Source of the DNA: Fodinibacter sp963834965
GTDB taxonomy: Bacteria; Actinomycetota; Actinomycetes; Actinomycetales; Dermatophilaceae
Reading direction: 5' to 3'
Length of the DNA stretch: 64,000 nucleotides
Assembly: GCA_963834965.1 (NCBI GenBank)
Contig: CAWIEI010000019.1
Coordinates: forward strand, 62,001 to 126,000
Shown: piece after piece, positions 51,768 to 60,595 of the stretch
Numbering within the stretch: position 1 is the stretch's first letter
How the letters are laid out: each line of letters opens with the position of its first letter
Position numbers and translations under genes: made by a program
The notes under the pieces: generated by a model
Seen by the model: only the letters and a program-made list of their open reading frames with translations
What the model was told of the DNA's origin: nothing
Database searches by the model: none

Positions 51768-54013
51768 CGCGGGTCCTCCGCGATGACGGTGCCTCCGAGG
51801 ATGCGCTCGACCACTGGGACCCCCACGTCGGTGAGGTCGTCGATCGACTCGTCGTCGTCGCTGATCGCCGTGTCGTCGACGACGTGCTCGGCCGCGACGA
51901 GCTCGGCGTTGTCCTCGACGGCGACCGCGGCCTTCGCCTGCTCGAGGGGGCTGGCCCACGACGGCGCGGTGTCGGGCGGCGGCGGGGCGTCGGACCAGCT
52001 GGCGGGCTCCCGGGTGCGTGCGCCACCGCCCGTGCCCGGCCCCTCGCTCGTGGCGGGTGTCGAGCCCCCGCGGCGGCCGGAACCGCCTGCGGCACGTGCC
52101 GCAGGTGCTGCCCCCGTGCCGCCGGGGGATGCCGGGCCCGGCACGGCATCCCAGGGGCTGGGGCCGGAACCGGAGGGCACCGCGGGTGTCGGCGCGCCCC
52201 GGCCGGCGGCGCCGGCATCGTCGGAGGGCACCCCCTCGACCCTCGCGTCGACCCCGAGGACGTCGATGAGCGCCTGCCTTACGTAGTCGGCGTGGGCGCC
52301 GCGGCGGAAGGTCTCGGCCAGCCCGACGGTGGAGATGCCGAGCAGCACCCGCTGGCCGTCGTAGTCGACGACCTGGGCGTTCTGCGCGACGAAGGTCCAG
52401 GTGACCCGCTTGTTGCGGCTGAGCCAGTCGAGTACGTCGGGCCACGAGCGGCGCAGCGCGTCGGTGTCGAGGCCGCCAGGCCCCACCGGGTGCGCGACCG
52501 GGGCCGGTTCGTCGACGGCAGCCGGGGCGGGCGGCACCGGTGGCGAACCGGCCGACGACGCGGATGCCGGTGCCGCACCGGCGGGCTCGCGCACCCCGTA
52601 GGCCGCAGCGTCGGCGTCGTCGGGGGGCGGCTCGACATCGGCGACCGAGGCGGGCCCAGCCGGGGCGGGCTGAGCAGCCACGCCCGCTGCCGGGGGAGCC
52701 GCCGATACCGAGGTGGACCCCGCAGCGGGCGGGGCGGAGAACACCGGGGCCGTCGGCGGCACCGGCTGGAGCGGGGCCGCGGGCGCGGCAGGCCCGGAGG
52801 GAGCAGCAGCCGGCGGCGGCGGCGCATACGAGACCGCCGCGGTCGGCACCCCGCCGACGTCGAGACGGCGCTCGAGCCGGTCGAGGCGGGCGGCATAGCC
52901 GGCCTCGCCGGCAGCACCGGGCAGCAGGATGCGGGCGGCGATCAGCTCGAGCTGCAGCCGCGGGGCCGTGGCACCGGTCATCTCGGTGAGGCCGGAGTTG
53001 ACGACGTCGGCCGCCCGGGAGAGCGCCCCCGGCCCGAACGCCGCCGCCTGTCGCCGCATCCGCTCGAGCTGGTCTTCGGGCACGTGCCGCAGCACCGAGC
53101 CGGCGCCATCGGTGACCGCGGCGACGACGATGAGGTCGCGCAGCCGCTCGAGGAGGTCTTCGACGAAGCGCCGGGGGTCGAGCCCGGTCTCGACGACCTT
53201 GTCGATGGATCGGAACACCGAGGCCGCGTCGCCGGCGGCGAAGGCGTCGATGGCGGCATCGAGCAGCTCGCCGTCGGTGAAGCCGAGCAGGGCCGCCGCC
53301 GACTCGTAGGTGAGGCCCTCGGGCCCGGACCCCGCGATGAGCTGGTCGAGCACCGACAGCGAGTCACGCACCGAGCCGCCGCCCGCGCGCACGACGAACG
53401 ACAGCACGCCCGGCGCCACCGCGACGCCCTCCTTGACGCAGAGCTCCTCCATGTAGGCCTGCAGCCGGGCGGGCGGCACGAGCCGGAAGGGGTAGTGGTG
53501 AGTGCGCGAGCGGATGGTGCCGATGACCTTCTCGGGCTCGGTGGTGGCGAAGACGAACTTCACGTGCTCGGGCGGCTCCTCGACGATCTTCAGCAGCGCG
53601 TTGAAGCCCTGCGGCGTGACCATGTGGGCCTCGTCGATGATGTAGATCTTGTAGCGGCTCTGGGCGGGGCCGTAGGACGCCCGCTCACGCAGGTCGCGGG
53701 CGTCGTCGACACCGCCGTGGCTGGCGGCGTCGATCTCGATGACGTCGACCGTGCCGGACCCGCCGCGGGCCAGCGCCACGCACGAGTCGCACTCGCCGCA
53801 CGGCTCGGGGGTAGGGCCCTGCTCGCAGTTCAGGCAGCGGGCCAGGATGCGCGCACTGGTGGTCTTGCCGCAGCCGCGTGGACCGCTGAACAGGTAGGCG
53901 TGGTTGACCCGGCCGGTGCGCAGCGCCTGCATGAGCGGCTCGGTCACGTGCTCCTGCCCGATGACGTCGGCGAACGTCTCGGGGCGGTAGCGGCGGTACA
54001 GCGCGGTGCTCAT
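51764..54013 (-). CDS. dnaX: DNA polymerase III subunit gamma/tau
   Basis: A 749-residue clamp-loader subunit. The AAA+ part has Walker A FSGPRGCGKTTSARIL, the zinc Cys set CLNC ... CGECDSC, Walker B IYIIDEAHM and sensor-1 FATTEPEK. Residues after about 360 are an Ala/Pro-rich linker, and residues about 540-620 form the conserved tau-like domain (WPDVLDWLSRNKRVTWTFV). The ATG at 54013 is the family start (MSTALYRRYRP). Divergent from the ABC gene 182 bases away. Confidence 0.96.
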   Translation of the reverse strand: MSTALYRRYRPETFADVIGQEHVTEPLMQALRTGRVNHAYLFSGPRGCGKTTSARILARCLNCEQGPTPEPCGECDSCVALARGGSGTVDVIEIDAASHGGVDDARDLRERASYGPAQSRYKIYIIDEAHMVTPQGFNALLKIVEEPPEHVKFVFATTEPEKVIGTIRSRTHHYPFRLVPPARLQAYMEELCVKEGVAVAPGVLSFVVRAGGGSVRDSLSVLDQLIAGSGPEGLTYESAAALLGFTDGELLDAAIDAFAAGDAASVFRSIDKVVETGLDPRRFVEDLLERLRDLIVVAAVTDGAGSVLRHVPEDQLERMRRQAAAFGPGALSRAADVVNSGLTEMTGATAPRLQLELIAARILLPGAAGEAGYAARLDRLERRLDVGGVPTAAVSYAPPPPAAAPSGPAAPAAPLQPVPPTAPVFSAPPAAGSTSVSAAPPAAGVAAQPAPAGPASVADVEPPPDDADAAAYGVREPAGAAPASASSAGSPPVPPAPAAVDEPAPVAHPVGPGGLDTDALRRSWPDVLDWLSRNKRVTWTFVAQNAQVVDYDGQRVLLGISTVGLAETFRRGAHADYVRQALIDVLGVDARVEGVPSDDAGAAGRGAPTPAVPSGSGPSPWDAVPGPASPGGTGAAPAARAAGGSGRRGGSTPATSEGPGTGGGARTREPASWSDAPPPPDTAPSWASPLEQAKAAVAVEDNAELVAAEHVVDDTAISDDDESIDDLTDVGVPVVERILGGTVIAEDPR

Positions 54014-54195
54014 CACCCGAACCCTAGCCGCGATGCCGGACACCCGGCACGCCGCGCTTCGGGCTGTGGACGCCGCCTCACCGGCACCCCCGTCCAGGAC
54101 CGTCGAGGACCGTCGAGAGGTGATGGTGCAGGCCGCACCGCCGGGTCGCGCTAGGGTTCCGACGACCGGTGCAGGACGACGCGGAGGTGTCCACA

Positions 54196-54852
54196 GTGAC
54201 GGCAGGAACCGTCCCCGGATGCCGGGTCGTGGCCGACGGGGTGTCCAAGGTGCTCGACGTCGCGACCCTGCTCGCGCCCCTGAGCCTGGTCGCCGAGCCG
54301 GGGTCGTGCATCGTGGTGCGCGGGCCGAACGGGTCGGGCAAGACCACCCTGCTGCGGCTGGTCGCCGGTCTGCTCGCCCCGACCACCGGGTCGGTGACCA
54401 TCGACGGCGACCCGGCCGACGAGCGCCGCCGGTCCACCCGCGAGAACGTCGCCGCCCTCATCGGCCCCCCGGCGGCCTACCGCGACCTCACCCTCGCCGA
54501 CCACCTGACCCTCGTCGACGCGACCTGGGGGCGTGAGGCCTCCAGCTGTGCGCGGCGCGTACAGCGGCAGCTCGACACCTTCGGCCTCGGCGTCCTCGGC
54601 GAGCGCTTCCCCCACGAGCTGTCCTCCGGGCAGGGCCAGCTCTTCCGGTTGGCCCTCACCTGGTTCCGGCCGGCCCGGCTGCTGATCCTCGACGAGCCCG
54701 AGCAGCGCCTCGACACCGACCGGCGGGCCATGGTCGGCGACCTGGTCCTCGACCGGTGCGCGTCCGGCACCACGGTGCTGATGGCCTGCCACGACCCGGT
54801 GCTCACGGCAGCGGTCGCCGACGAGGTGGTCGACGTCGGCGGCGCGGGATGA
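54196..54852 (+). CDS. ABC transporter ATP-binding protein
   Basis: A 218-residue ABC ATPase: Walker A VRGPNGSGKTTLLRL, Q-loop region IGPPAAYRDLT, signature LSSGQGQLFRLAL (LSSGQ in place of LSGGQ), Walker B RLLILDEPEQRLD and H-loop ACHDP. The GTG at 54196 has GGAGG eight bases upstream; GTGs at 54169 and 54187 are possible. It pairs with the next gene, the membrane protein, as the likely permease. Substrate unknown. Confidence 0.9.
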   Translation: MTAGTVPGCRVVADGVSKVLDVATLLAPLSLVAEPGSCIVVRGPNGSGKTTLLRLVAGLLAPTTGSVTIDGDPADERRRSTRENVAALIGPPAAYRDLTLADHLTLVDATWGREASSCARRVQRQLDTFGLGVLGERFPHELSSGQGQLFRLALTWFRPARLLILDEPEQRLDTDRRAMVGDLVLDRCASGTTVLMACHDPVLTAAVADEVVDVGGAG

Positions 54853-54868
54853 CGCCCGGCGACCCGGC

Positions 54869-56320
54869 ATGAGCCCCGACCTGACCGCCGCCGAGCAGCG
54901 GGCGCAGGACGCCGAGCGCCTGCAGGACATCACCCACGTGCTGCACGGCCCGCACGGCACCGGTGCCGTGCAGCGGGTGCTGTATGCCGTCTACCTCCTC
55001 GCCCTGCTGGCGTTCACCTACGGCTTCACCGTGGCCCGGGCCCTGTTCATCACGACCGACCGGGGGTGGATCCACGACCGCCTGCTCGGGCCGTGGGCGG
55101 CGGTCGTCGCCCTCGCCCTCGCCGGCGCGCTCACGGTGCTCGTGCACGGCATCGGGCGGCGGCGTGGGCCGGTGGTCCCACCCCTGCCGTGGGTCGACCA
55201 CGTCGTCGCCGGCCCCCTCGACCGCGCCACGACGCTGCGTGAGTGGTGGCTGGTCTCGGCCACCCTCCTCGTGGCCGGTGCCACCGTCACCGCGGGCGTG
55301 CTCGGCGGCGGGCTGTGGGCCTCGGGCACGACCGGGCCGACCGCGTTCCTCGTCGCCATGCTGGTCGGGCCGGCGCTCGGGGCCGTGGTTGCGGCAGCCT
55401 GGCTGGCCGGTCAGGTCGGTGCCGGTACGGACGGCCCCGACCGGATGCCGGGCAGCGCACCCGCAGGGCGACGCGGCATCCGGGCTCTCGGCCCGTCGGC
55501 GGCGCTGCGCCGCCTGGGGCTGCCGGAGCTGCGCGCGCAGAGCATCCGCTCGACCCGGCTGGGCGGCGCGGTGCTGGCCGGTGACCTGCGGGCGGCCCGG
55601 CTCGAGGCCGCCACCCCGGTGCACCGCGGGCGCCGGCTGCGGCTGCGCTCGCGCGGACCCCACGTCACCGTCGTCGCCCGCGACCTGCTCGGCCTGCGCC
55701 GCCAGCCCGGGCTGCTGCTGTCCGGCGCGTTGCTCGCCGCCCCCGGGGTGGCCGGGGTGGCCTGGTCACTCAGCGACCCCGAGGTGCCGGTCGCGATCGG
55801 CGTCGTCGCCGTGGCCGCGCTCTACCTCGGGGTCGGGGTGTGGGCCGAGGGCCTGCGGCTGCTCGGCGACACCCTCGGCACGCCCCGGCTCAGCGGCCTC
55901 GCACTGGGCACCGAGGCCGCCGCGCACACGGTGCTACCGGCCGCGTTCCTGCTCGTGCTCGGGCTCCCGCTCGCCGTGCTGGTGCGCACCCTCGTCCCGA
56001 GCTCACCGGTGGGGCTCCTCGAGGTCGTGGTCTGGGTGGTCGGCGTCGGCGCGCTGGCCCTGGGCGCCCAGTGGGTCGCCGCCTTCCGCGGGCGCCCGCC
56101 GTTCCTGGCGTTCCTGCCCGACGTCGGCCCGATGCTGATGACGCTGTGGTTCGCGCGCTCCCTCGTGCTGTGTGCCCTCATCGGGGGGCTGCTCACCGCC
56201 CGGGCGGCCGACCGCGGGGTGCTCGGAGCCACTGGCCTGAGCCTCGCGACGGCGGTGGCACTGAGCTGGCTCTGGGGCCGGCGCACCCTGCGGTCGGCGG
56301 CCGACGAGCACCGGGTCTGA
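54869..56320 (+). CDS. DUF6297-type multi-spanning membrane protein, likely ABC permease
   Basis: A 483-residue membrane protein with about ten to twelve hydrophobic stretches: residues 38-55 and 75-95, then 120-170, and a cluster from 270 to 470. The N-terminal cytoplasmic arm is charged. It starts 16 bases after the ATPase stop, the usual two-gene ABC arrangement of actinobacteria. The DUF number is from memory of similar proteins beside such ATPases. No cargo can be inferred. Confidence 0.8.
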   Translation: MSPDLTAAEQRAQDAERLQDITHVLHGPHGTGAVQRVLYAVYLLALLAFTYGFTVARALFITTDRGWIHDRLLGPWAAVVALALAGALTVLVHGIGRRRGPVVPPLPWVDHVVAGPLDRATTLREWWLVSATLLVAGATVTAGVLGGGLWASGTTGPTAFLVAMLVGPALGAVVAAAWLAGQVGAGTDGPDRMPGSAPAGRRGIRALGPSAALRRLGLPELRAQSIRSTRLGGAVLAGDLRAARLEAATPVHRGRRLRLRSRGPHVTVVARDLLGLRRQPGLLLSGALLAAPGVAGVAWSLSDPEVPVAIGVVAVAALYLGVGVWAEGLRLLGDTLGTPRLSGLALGTEAAAHTVLPAAFLLVLGLPLAVLVRTLVPSSPVGLLEVVVWVVGVGALALGAQWVAAFRGRPPFLAFLPDVGPMLMTLWFARSLVLCALIGGLLTARAADRGVLGATGLSLATAVALSWLWGRRTLRSAADEHRV

Positions 56321-56588
56321 CCGGTCTGTCGCGCGCCTTCGGACGAGTGGACCCGGCAGACCCGTCATCCCGTCCACGCCAGTGCTCGTCTCCCGCGTCT
56401 ACCCCCTCGCGGGTCCCGGCGTCGCCCCTTGGGCGCTCCCGTCTTGCTGTGCAGCCGAGGTGCGGCGCGTCACACCGCGACACGCCGGGAGTAGTTCCAT
56501 CGGGGGGTTGAGCCCATGGCGGACCCGAGGAACAGTGGGGTGAAAGCAAAGAACCCGTCTGGACTTCCCTGCGTCCCCGGTTGACGAA

Positions 56589-56975
56589 GTGAGAAGACTC
56601 GTGGCTGTTCTGGTGGTCGAGACGCGCGGTGGCACTGAAACGGCCCGCACCGTGTGCGAGTCCCTCACCGGCATGGACGGCGTGGTTCGGTCCGTCGACG
56701 CCGAGATCGACGACCTCCTCGACTGCCCGGCATTCCTCCTGTTCGACCTCGTCGTCGTGGCGTGCGGCGAGGATGCGGACGGCGGGCACCGTGCCTGCCT
56801 CGCCCTGCGGGACTTCACGCCGTCGATGCTCGTCCTGGCCACCTCGAGCACGCGCGAGGCAGACGAGCTGCTGGCATTTGCCCGCGGCTGCGACGACTAC
56901 ATCACGACATCGGCCTCACCGGTGGTGATCCGGGCACGCCTACAGGGGCTCATCGCCCGCACCCGGCGGCGCTGA
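56589..56975 (+). CDS. Stand-alone degenerate receiver-domain protein
   Basis: A 128-residue protein that fits an OmpR-type receiver fold alone: LVAVLVVETRGG, FDLVVVACGEDADGG, MLVLATSSTREADELLAFARGCDDYITT, and VIRARLQGLIARTRR at the end. The acidic pair at the first strand is VVE-T, the phospho-acceptor Asp is replaced (VVVACG where LLDxxLP is usual), and the conserved Lys is Thr in DDYITT. So it should not be phosphorylated in the normal way. No output domain. The GTG start at 56589 is uncertain, with a weak site upstream. Confidence 0.75.
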   Translation: MRRLVAVLVVETRGGTETARTVCESLTGMDGVVRSVDAEIDDLLDCPAFLLFDLVVVACGEDADGGHRACLALRDFTPSMLVLATSSTREADELLAFARGCDDYITTSASPVVIRARLQGLIARTRRR

Positions 56976-57129
56976 ACCGACCGCAGGGTCGAGATCGGCG
57001 GCACAGCGACCAGGTGCTCGACGTCCGCCTGAGGGGGCCACGCCGCACGGTGCTCGCCGCTTCTGGCCCCGATGTCACGAGGCGGACACCGGTTCGGCCA
57101 CGGACAGGTCGTCGGATTACCCTCATGAC

Positions 57130-57954
57130 GTGCGCATCGACGTCTGGTCCGACATCCTCTGCCCGTTCTGCCACCTCGGCCGGCGGCACCTCGAGCTCGC
57201 CCTCGAGCAGTTCGAGCACGGCGACGAGGTGGGGGTCGTCTGGCACAGCTTCCAGCTCGACCGCTCCGCGCCCGCGGTCGACGACACCCCGGCGATCGAC
57301 CGGGTGGCGCAGAAGTACGGCGTCCCGCGCGAGCAGATGGTCGCCCAGCACGAGCGGATGGCGGCCGACGCCGCCGCGGTCGGGCTCGACTTCCAGTGGG
57401 AGTCGCTGCGCGGCGGCAACTCCTACGACGCCCACCGGCTCCTCCACTTCGCCCGCTCGGTCGGCCGCGAGGACGAGGTCACCGAGCGCGTGATGCGGGC
57501 CTGGTACACCGAGGGCGAGTCGATCGGCGACCCCGAGACCCTCGTGCGCCTCGGGGTCGAGGGCGGCCTCGACGAGTCCGCCGTGCGCGAGCTGCTCGCC
57601 GGCGACGACCACGGCATCGACGTGCGCACCGACCTCGCGCTCGCCAACCAGATCGGCATCACCTCGGTGCCCACCTTCGTGCTCGACCAGAAGTTCGGCG
57701 TCAGCGGCGCCCAGCCGGTCGAGGTCATGCTCAACGCCATCCGCCAGGTCTGGGACCTGCAGGGCACCGAGCCCGAGCCCGTCGCCGGGGGCGGCGGCTG
57801 TGGTGGTGGCTGCTGCGGTGGCGCCTGCGGCACCGGCGCCGAGGCGTCCGACACCGTCGAGGATGCCGGGCAGGGCTGCGGTTCCGACGGCTGCGGTGGC
57901 GCGTGCGGGTCCACCGAGCCGGCGGCGCAGGAGAGCGTTCCCGCCGCCCGCTGA
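57130..57954 (+). CDS. DsbA/FrnE family thioredoxin-fold protein with Cys/Gly-rich tail
   Basis: A 274-residue protein. The core has the FrnE order: IDVWSDILCPFCHLG with the CPFC redox site (Cys11/14), a helical insertion (HERMAADAAAVGLDF), and ITSVPTFVLDQKFGVSGAQP with the cis-Pro. The usual family ends near residue 215; here a tail of about 55 residues carries seven cysteines among glycines (GGGGCGGGCCGGACG and GCGSDGCGGACG). No signal peptide, so it is cytoplasmic. The tail may bind metal or form disulfides. GTG start with no clear Shine-Dalgarno. Confidence 0.9.
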   Translation: MRIDVWSDILCPFCHLGRRHLELALEQFEHGDEVGVVWHSFQLDRSAPAVDDTPAIDRVAQKYGVPREQMVAQHERMAADAAAVGLDFQWESLRGGNSYDAHRLLHFARSVGREDEVTERVMRAWYTEGESIGDPETLVRLGVEGGLDESAVRELLAGDDHGIDVRTDLALANQIGITSVPTFVLDQKFGVSGAQPVEVMLNAIRQVWDLQGTEPEPVAGGGGCGGGCCGGACGTGAEASDTVEDAGQGCGSDGCGGACGSTEPAAQESVPAAR

Positions 57955-58035
57955 GCCGCACGCCCACGGCGCTGGATGCCGGGCGGCCCGCTGCTGCGGC
58001 CGCCGCACCCGCCGCGTCGGCCGGGTGCGGGTACG

Positions 58036-58128
58036 AGGACACCCCGCGTACCTGGAAGAGCCCACCTGCCCTTGCTGCATTCCTGCCCTGGGGGAGTTCA
58101 GCGGGGTACCACCACGCGGGGTGCCGGG
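58036..58128 (-). ncRNA. ffs: Signal recognition particle RNA (4.5S, bacterial small type)
   Basis: Read on the minus strand, the sequence contains CAGGGCAGGAATGCAGCAAGGGCAGG, here cited by parts: GGCAGGAATGCAGCAAGG, the conserved internal loop and apical stem of the SRP Alu-less RNA. The flanking arms CACCCCGCGT (near 58121) and ACGCGGGGTG (near 58042) close the stem. The ends are set by that outer pair, give or take a few bases. It lies between the FrnE-like gene and a membrane protein, a few kb from dnaX, a common location. Confidence 0.85.
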
Positions 58129-58194
58129 CACGATCCTAGGCGGGCACCCGGCATCCCGAGAAATCCGGTGGCCGCCCGTCCAGGCGCCCGCGGG

Positions 58195-59112
58195 TCAGCC
58201 GCGGATGAACCAGATCGGCGACAGCGCGGTGAGGTTCATGACGACGAGGCCCCCGCCCATCGAGAGCAGGATGCCGATGCCGAACCCCGCGAGGCCGCTC
58301 CACCGCCCGGCGACCCCCGACGGGTGCACCGTGTCCGGGGACTCGTACCTCGGGCGCAGCAGCTCGACGACGGCGAAGATCGGCACCCCGACGGAGAACG
58401 GCCCGCCGGTCATCCAGAACCAGAACCACCGGGTGCCCCGCCTCGGTCGCGGGCCGACAATGACCACCAGGGCGCAGGCCAGGAGCAGCAGGGTGCCTGC
58501 CGTGTAGACCGTCTGCGCCGGAGAGCCCCGGAACAGCGCGGTGGCAGGGGCCTCGGGGGCGCCGGCTGACCGGAGGCTCGCGAGCGCGGCGGGGGCGCCG
58601 GAGGAGAGCTGGTCGGGATCGAGCACGCGCAGGCCGGCCACCGGGGTGTCGACCCAGTAGGCGATGGTGACCCGCCGGCCGTCGGCGTCACTGTCGAGGG
58701 CGTCGTTCACGGGTTCGGATGCCGGGTACACGTCGAGGCGGTAGGGCCCCGACATCAGCCCCCGCGCCCCGTCTTCGTTGATCGTGACCAGCCGGTAGCT
58801 GATCACCCGCCCCTGGGCGAGGTCGGCCGCCATGAAGTCCTGGGACACCAGCCGGGGCTGGGCGACCCAGAGCGCGACCAGCCACACCGCCCAGGCGACG
58901 AGCAGCAGCCAGCCCACTGCTTGGCGGGACGTGACGCCGGCGAAGGTCGACCGCACCACCTCGAGCCTGCCGCGACCGTCGTCGGTGGGCGGCGCCGTCG
59001 GCTCGGCCAGGACCGTGTCCTGGGTCGTCGACCCGGATGCCGCGCCGTTCGGCAGGCCGCCGGGCGCCGTCGTCCCCCAACCGGCGCCCAGCGGAAGCTC
59101 CTCGTTCCCCAT
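58195..59112 (-). CDS. Membrane protein of unknown function
   Basis: A 305-residue protein with one N-terminal helix after a disordered 60-residue arm (VGWLLLVAWAVWLVALWV), an extracytoplasmic part of about 110 residues, and then three further helices (TAGTLLLLACALVVIVG, GGPFSVGVPIFAVV, GIGILLSMGGGLVV). I do not recognise the family. The ATG at 59112 begins MGNEELPLG. The SRP RNA lies 67 bases after its stop on the same strand. The tRNA gene lies upstream, divergent. Confidence 0.75.
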   Translation of the reverse strand: MGNEELPLGAGWGTTAPGGLPNGAASGSTTQDTVLAEPTAPPTDDGRGRLEVVRSTFAGVTSRQAVGWLLLVAWAVWLVALWVAQPRLVSQDFMAADLAQGRVISYRLVTINEDGARGLMSGPYRLDVYPASEPVNDALDSDADGRRVTIAYWVDTPVAGLRVLDPDQLSSGAPAALASLRSAGAPEAPATALFRGSPAQTVYTAGTLLLLACALVVIVGPRPRRGTRWFWFWMTGGPFSVGVPIFAVVELLRPRYESPDTVHPSGVAGRWSGLAGFGIGILLSMGGGLVVMNLTALSPIWFIRG

Positions 59113-59188
59113 CCCGAGAGCATGGCAGCACGGGGTCGCGAGCGCGACGATTTCGGGCGGTGGTGTGCCCTCTAGTAACCTCACCCGC

Positions 59189-59273
59189 GGAGGATTCGCA
59201 TAGTGGCCTAGTGCGCACGATTGGAAATCGTGTTGGGATAAAACCCTCGGGGGTTCAAATCCCCCATCCTCCG
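59189..59273 (+). tRNA. tRNA-Ser (anticodon GGA)
   Basis: The acceptor stem GGAGGAT pairs with ATCCTCC, the anticodon loop is TTGGAAA with GGA at 59223-59225, a long variable arm (GTTGGGATAAAACCCTC region) marks a class II tRNA, and the T arm is GGGGGTTCAAATCCCCC. CCA is encoded at 59274-59276. It reads UCC and UCU codons. Confidence 0.96.
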
Positions 59274-59328
59274 CCAAACGACAACGGCACCGCGGCAGCG
59301 GTGCCGTTGTCGTTTGGCGGAGGATGGG
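59263..59328. repeat. 31-bp perfect inverted repeat overlapping the tRNA-Ser 3' end
   Basis: The left arm 59263-59293 begins inside the tRNA (CCCATCCTCCGCCA) and continues into AAACGACAACGGCACCGC. The loop is GGCA and the right arm 59298-59328 pairs at all 31 positions, so a reversed copy of the tRNA 3' end follows the gene. The inner 17 bp can serve as the terminator; the rest would compete with the acceptor stem until processed. Confidence 0.9.
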
Positions 59329-59524
59329 ATGTCGGGAACGCTGGCTCGGGAGCGACGAAGGAGCTCGCGACCAGCGCGGGTCCCCCATCCTCCACACCGA
59401 CCGTCAAGCGCGCCCCACGACATGCAGTCGCCGACAAAGGATCCAGCCTTCAGGCGTGACTCCGACCGAGGTCAGCCCTACTGCATGTCACCAGGCGCAC
59501 CCGCCGCCCCACGGCCAGTGCGGC

Positions 59525-60544
59525 TCAAGCGAGCGGCAGCCGCTGCCCCACCCGGCAGCGGGTGTCGTGCAGAGCGACGAGCCGGTGCTCGTCCGGCCCC
59601 GGCTCCGGCCCCGACGCACTGACCAGCCGGCAGACCGCATGCCCCGACGAGCGCCCGTCGTACTCCGAGACCCACTCCTCGTACCGGCCTCGCCCACCCT
59701 CGTCGGCGAACGGCCAGGACACCGGCAGCGCACGGGTGCCCACCCGGAACGGCTTGGGGGTCAGCCGGGCCCGGTAGCTGTCGTGGGTGGCGCAGAGCTC
59801 GACGTAGAGCGGGTCCGACCCCAGCTCGGTGAGCAGGGCGCGTGCCCGGTCCGAGCCCGGGGATGCCGCGACGCCCGTGACGATCACCCGCAGCCCGGCA
59901 GCGGTGCGGTAGACCCGCACCCCGAGCTCCGGATGCCGCCGGGCGAACTCCCACACCGGCTCGCACGCCAGGCACTCGGCCACGCTGGTGCCACCCGGCC
60001 GCGGTGAGGCGGGCACGGCATCCGCGCCCTCCTCGTCAGCCGCGTCCGGCGAGGTCATCGGGGTGGGCGCCGGGTCCCCCGACAGCAGTCGACGGAAGAA
60101 GCCACCCACCCCGGTGCCGGGCCGCCGACGAGGCGTCGGCCCACCGACACCCGACCCGCCCGGGCCGTCACCCGCCCCCCAGCCCCGGGCCGTCGCATCC
60201 TCGAGCTCGGGCACGTCGACGTCTGCGATGAAGAGCAGGTCGGTGCACAGCACCTCGCAGCCCATCCGGTTGCGGGTGACCACGCCGAGCACGGCCCCGG
60301 ATGCCGCCTCGACCTCCTCGAGCACCGGCTCGCGCAACGGCATCCGCGGGTAGTAGCCGTGGCCCGGTGGGAGCCCGCCCTCCCGGGCCACCCGCTCCAG
60401 GGCCTGGGCCAGACGTTCGGCGGCGACGCGTGCGGCATCCACCTCGGACTCCGACGACCACCCCCACACGGTGAGCGGGCCGCCCCCGCTGCCCAGCTGC
60501 GGGCTGAACCCCTGCGCGGTGACCCAGTGCTGCGGCAGCTCCAT
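59525..60544 (-). CDS. Conserved protein of unknown function
   Basis: A 339-residue protein with an N-terminal domain (MELPQHWVTAQGFSPQ, then CTDLLFIADVDVPEL near residue 105), a Gly/Pro/Arg-rich linker (residues 125-190) and a C-terminal domain with RVYRTAAGLRVIVTGV and YRARLTPKPFRVG. The last two motifs recur in uncharacterised bacterial proteins. I recall the family but no function. The ATG at 60544 is the first good start. Faces the tRNA across 250 bases in which I see only the tRNA-like sequence at 59380-59394. Confidence 0.75.
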   Translation of the reverse strand: MELPQHWVTAQGFSPQLGSGGGPLTVWGWSSESEVDAARVAAERLAQALERVAREGGLPPGHGYYPRMPLREPVLEEVEAASGAVLGVVTRNRMGCEVLCTDLLFIADVDVPELEDATARGWGAGDGPGGSGVGGPTPRRRPGTGVGGFFRRLLSGDPAPTPMTSPDAADEEGADAVPASPRPGGTSVAECLACEPVWEFARRHPELGVRVYRTAAGLRVIVTGVAASPGSDRARALLTELGSDPLYVELCATHDSYRARLTPKPFRVGTRALPVSWPFADEGGRGRYEEWVSEYDGRSSGHAVCRLVSASGPEPGPDEHRLVALHDTRCRVGQRLPLA

Positions 60545-60595
60545 GGCGGGAGTCTGGCAGCGCGGCTCCCAGCGCGAAAGCCGCCGACCCGCGCA

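Noticed and set aside
51758..54154. A plus-strand frame of about 798 codons opposite dnaX
   Set aside because: dnaX on the minus strand has Walker A and B and the zinc cysteines.
56321..56588. A small RNA or riboswitch in the 268 bases before the degenerate receiver gene
   Set aside because: I find no hairpin or motif that matches a known class; left unassigned.
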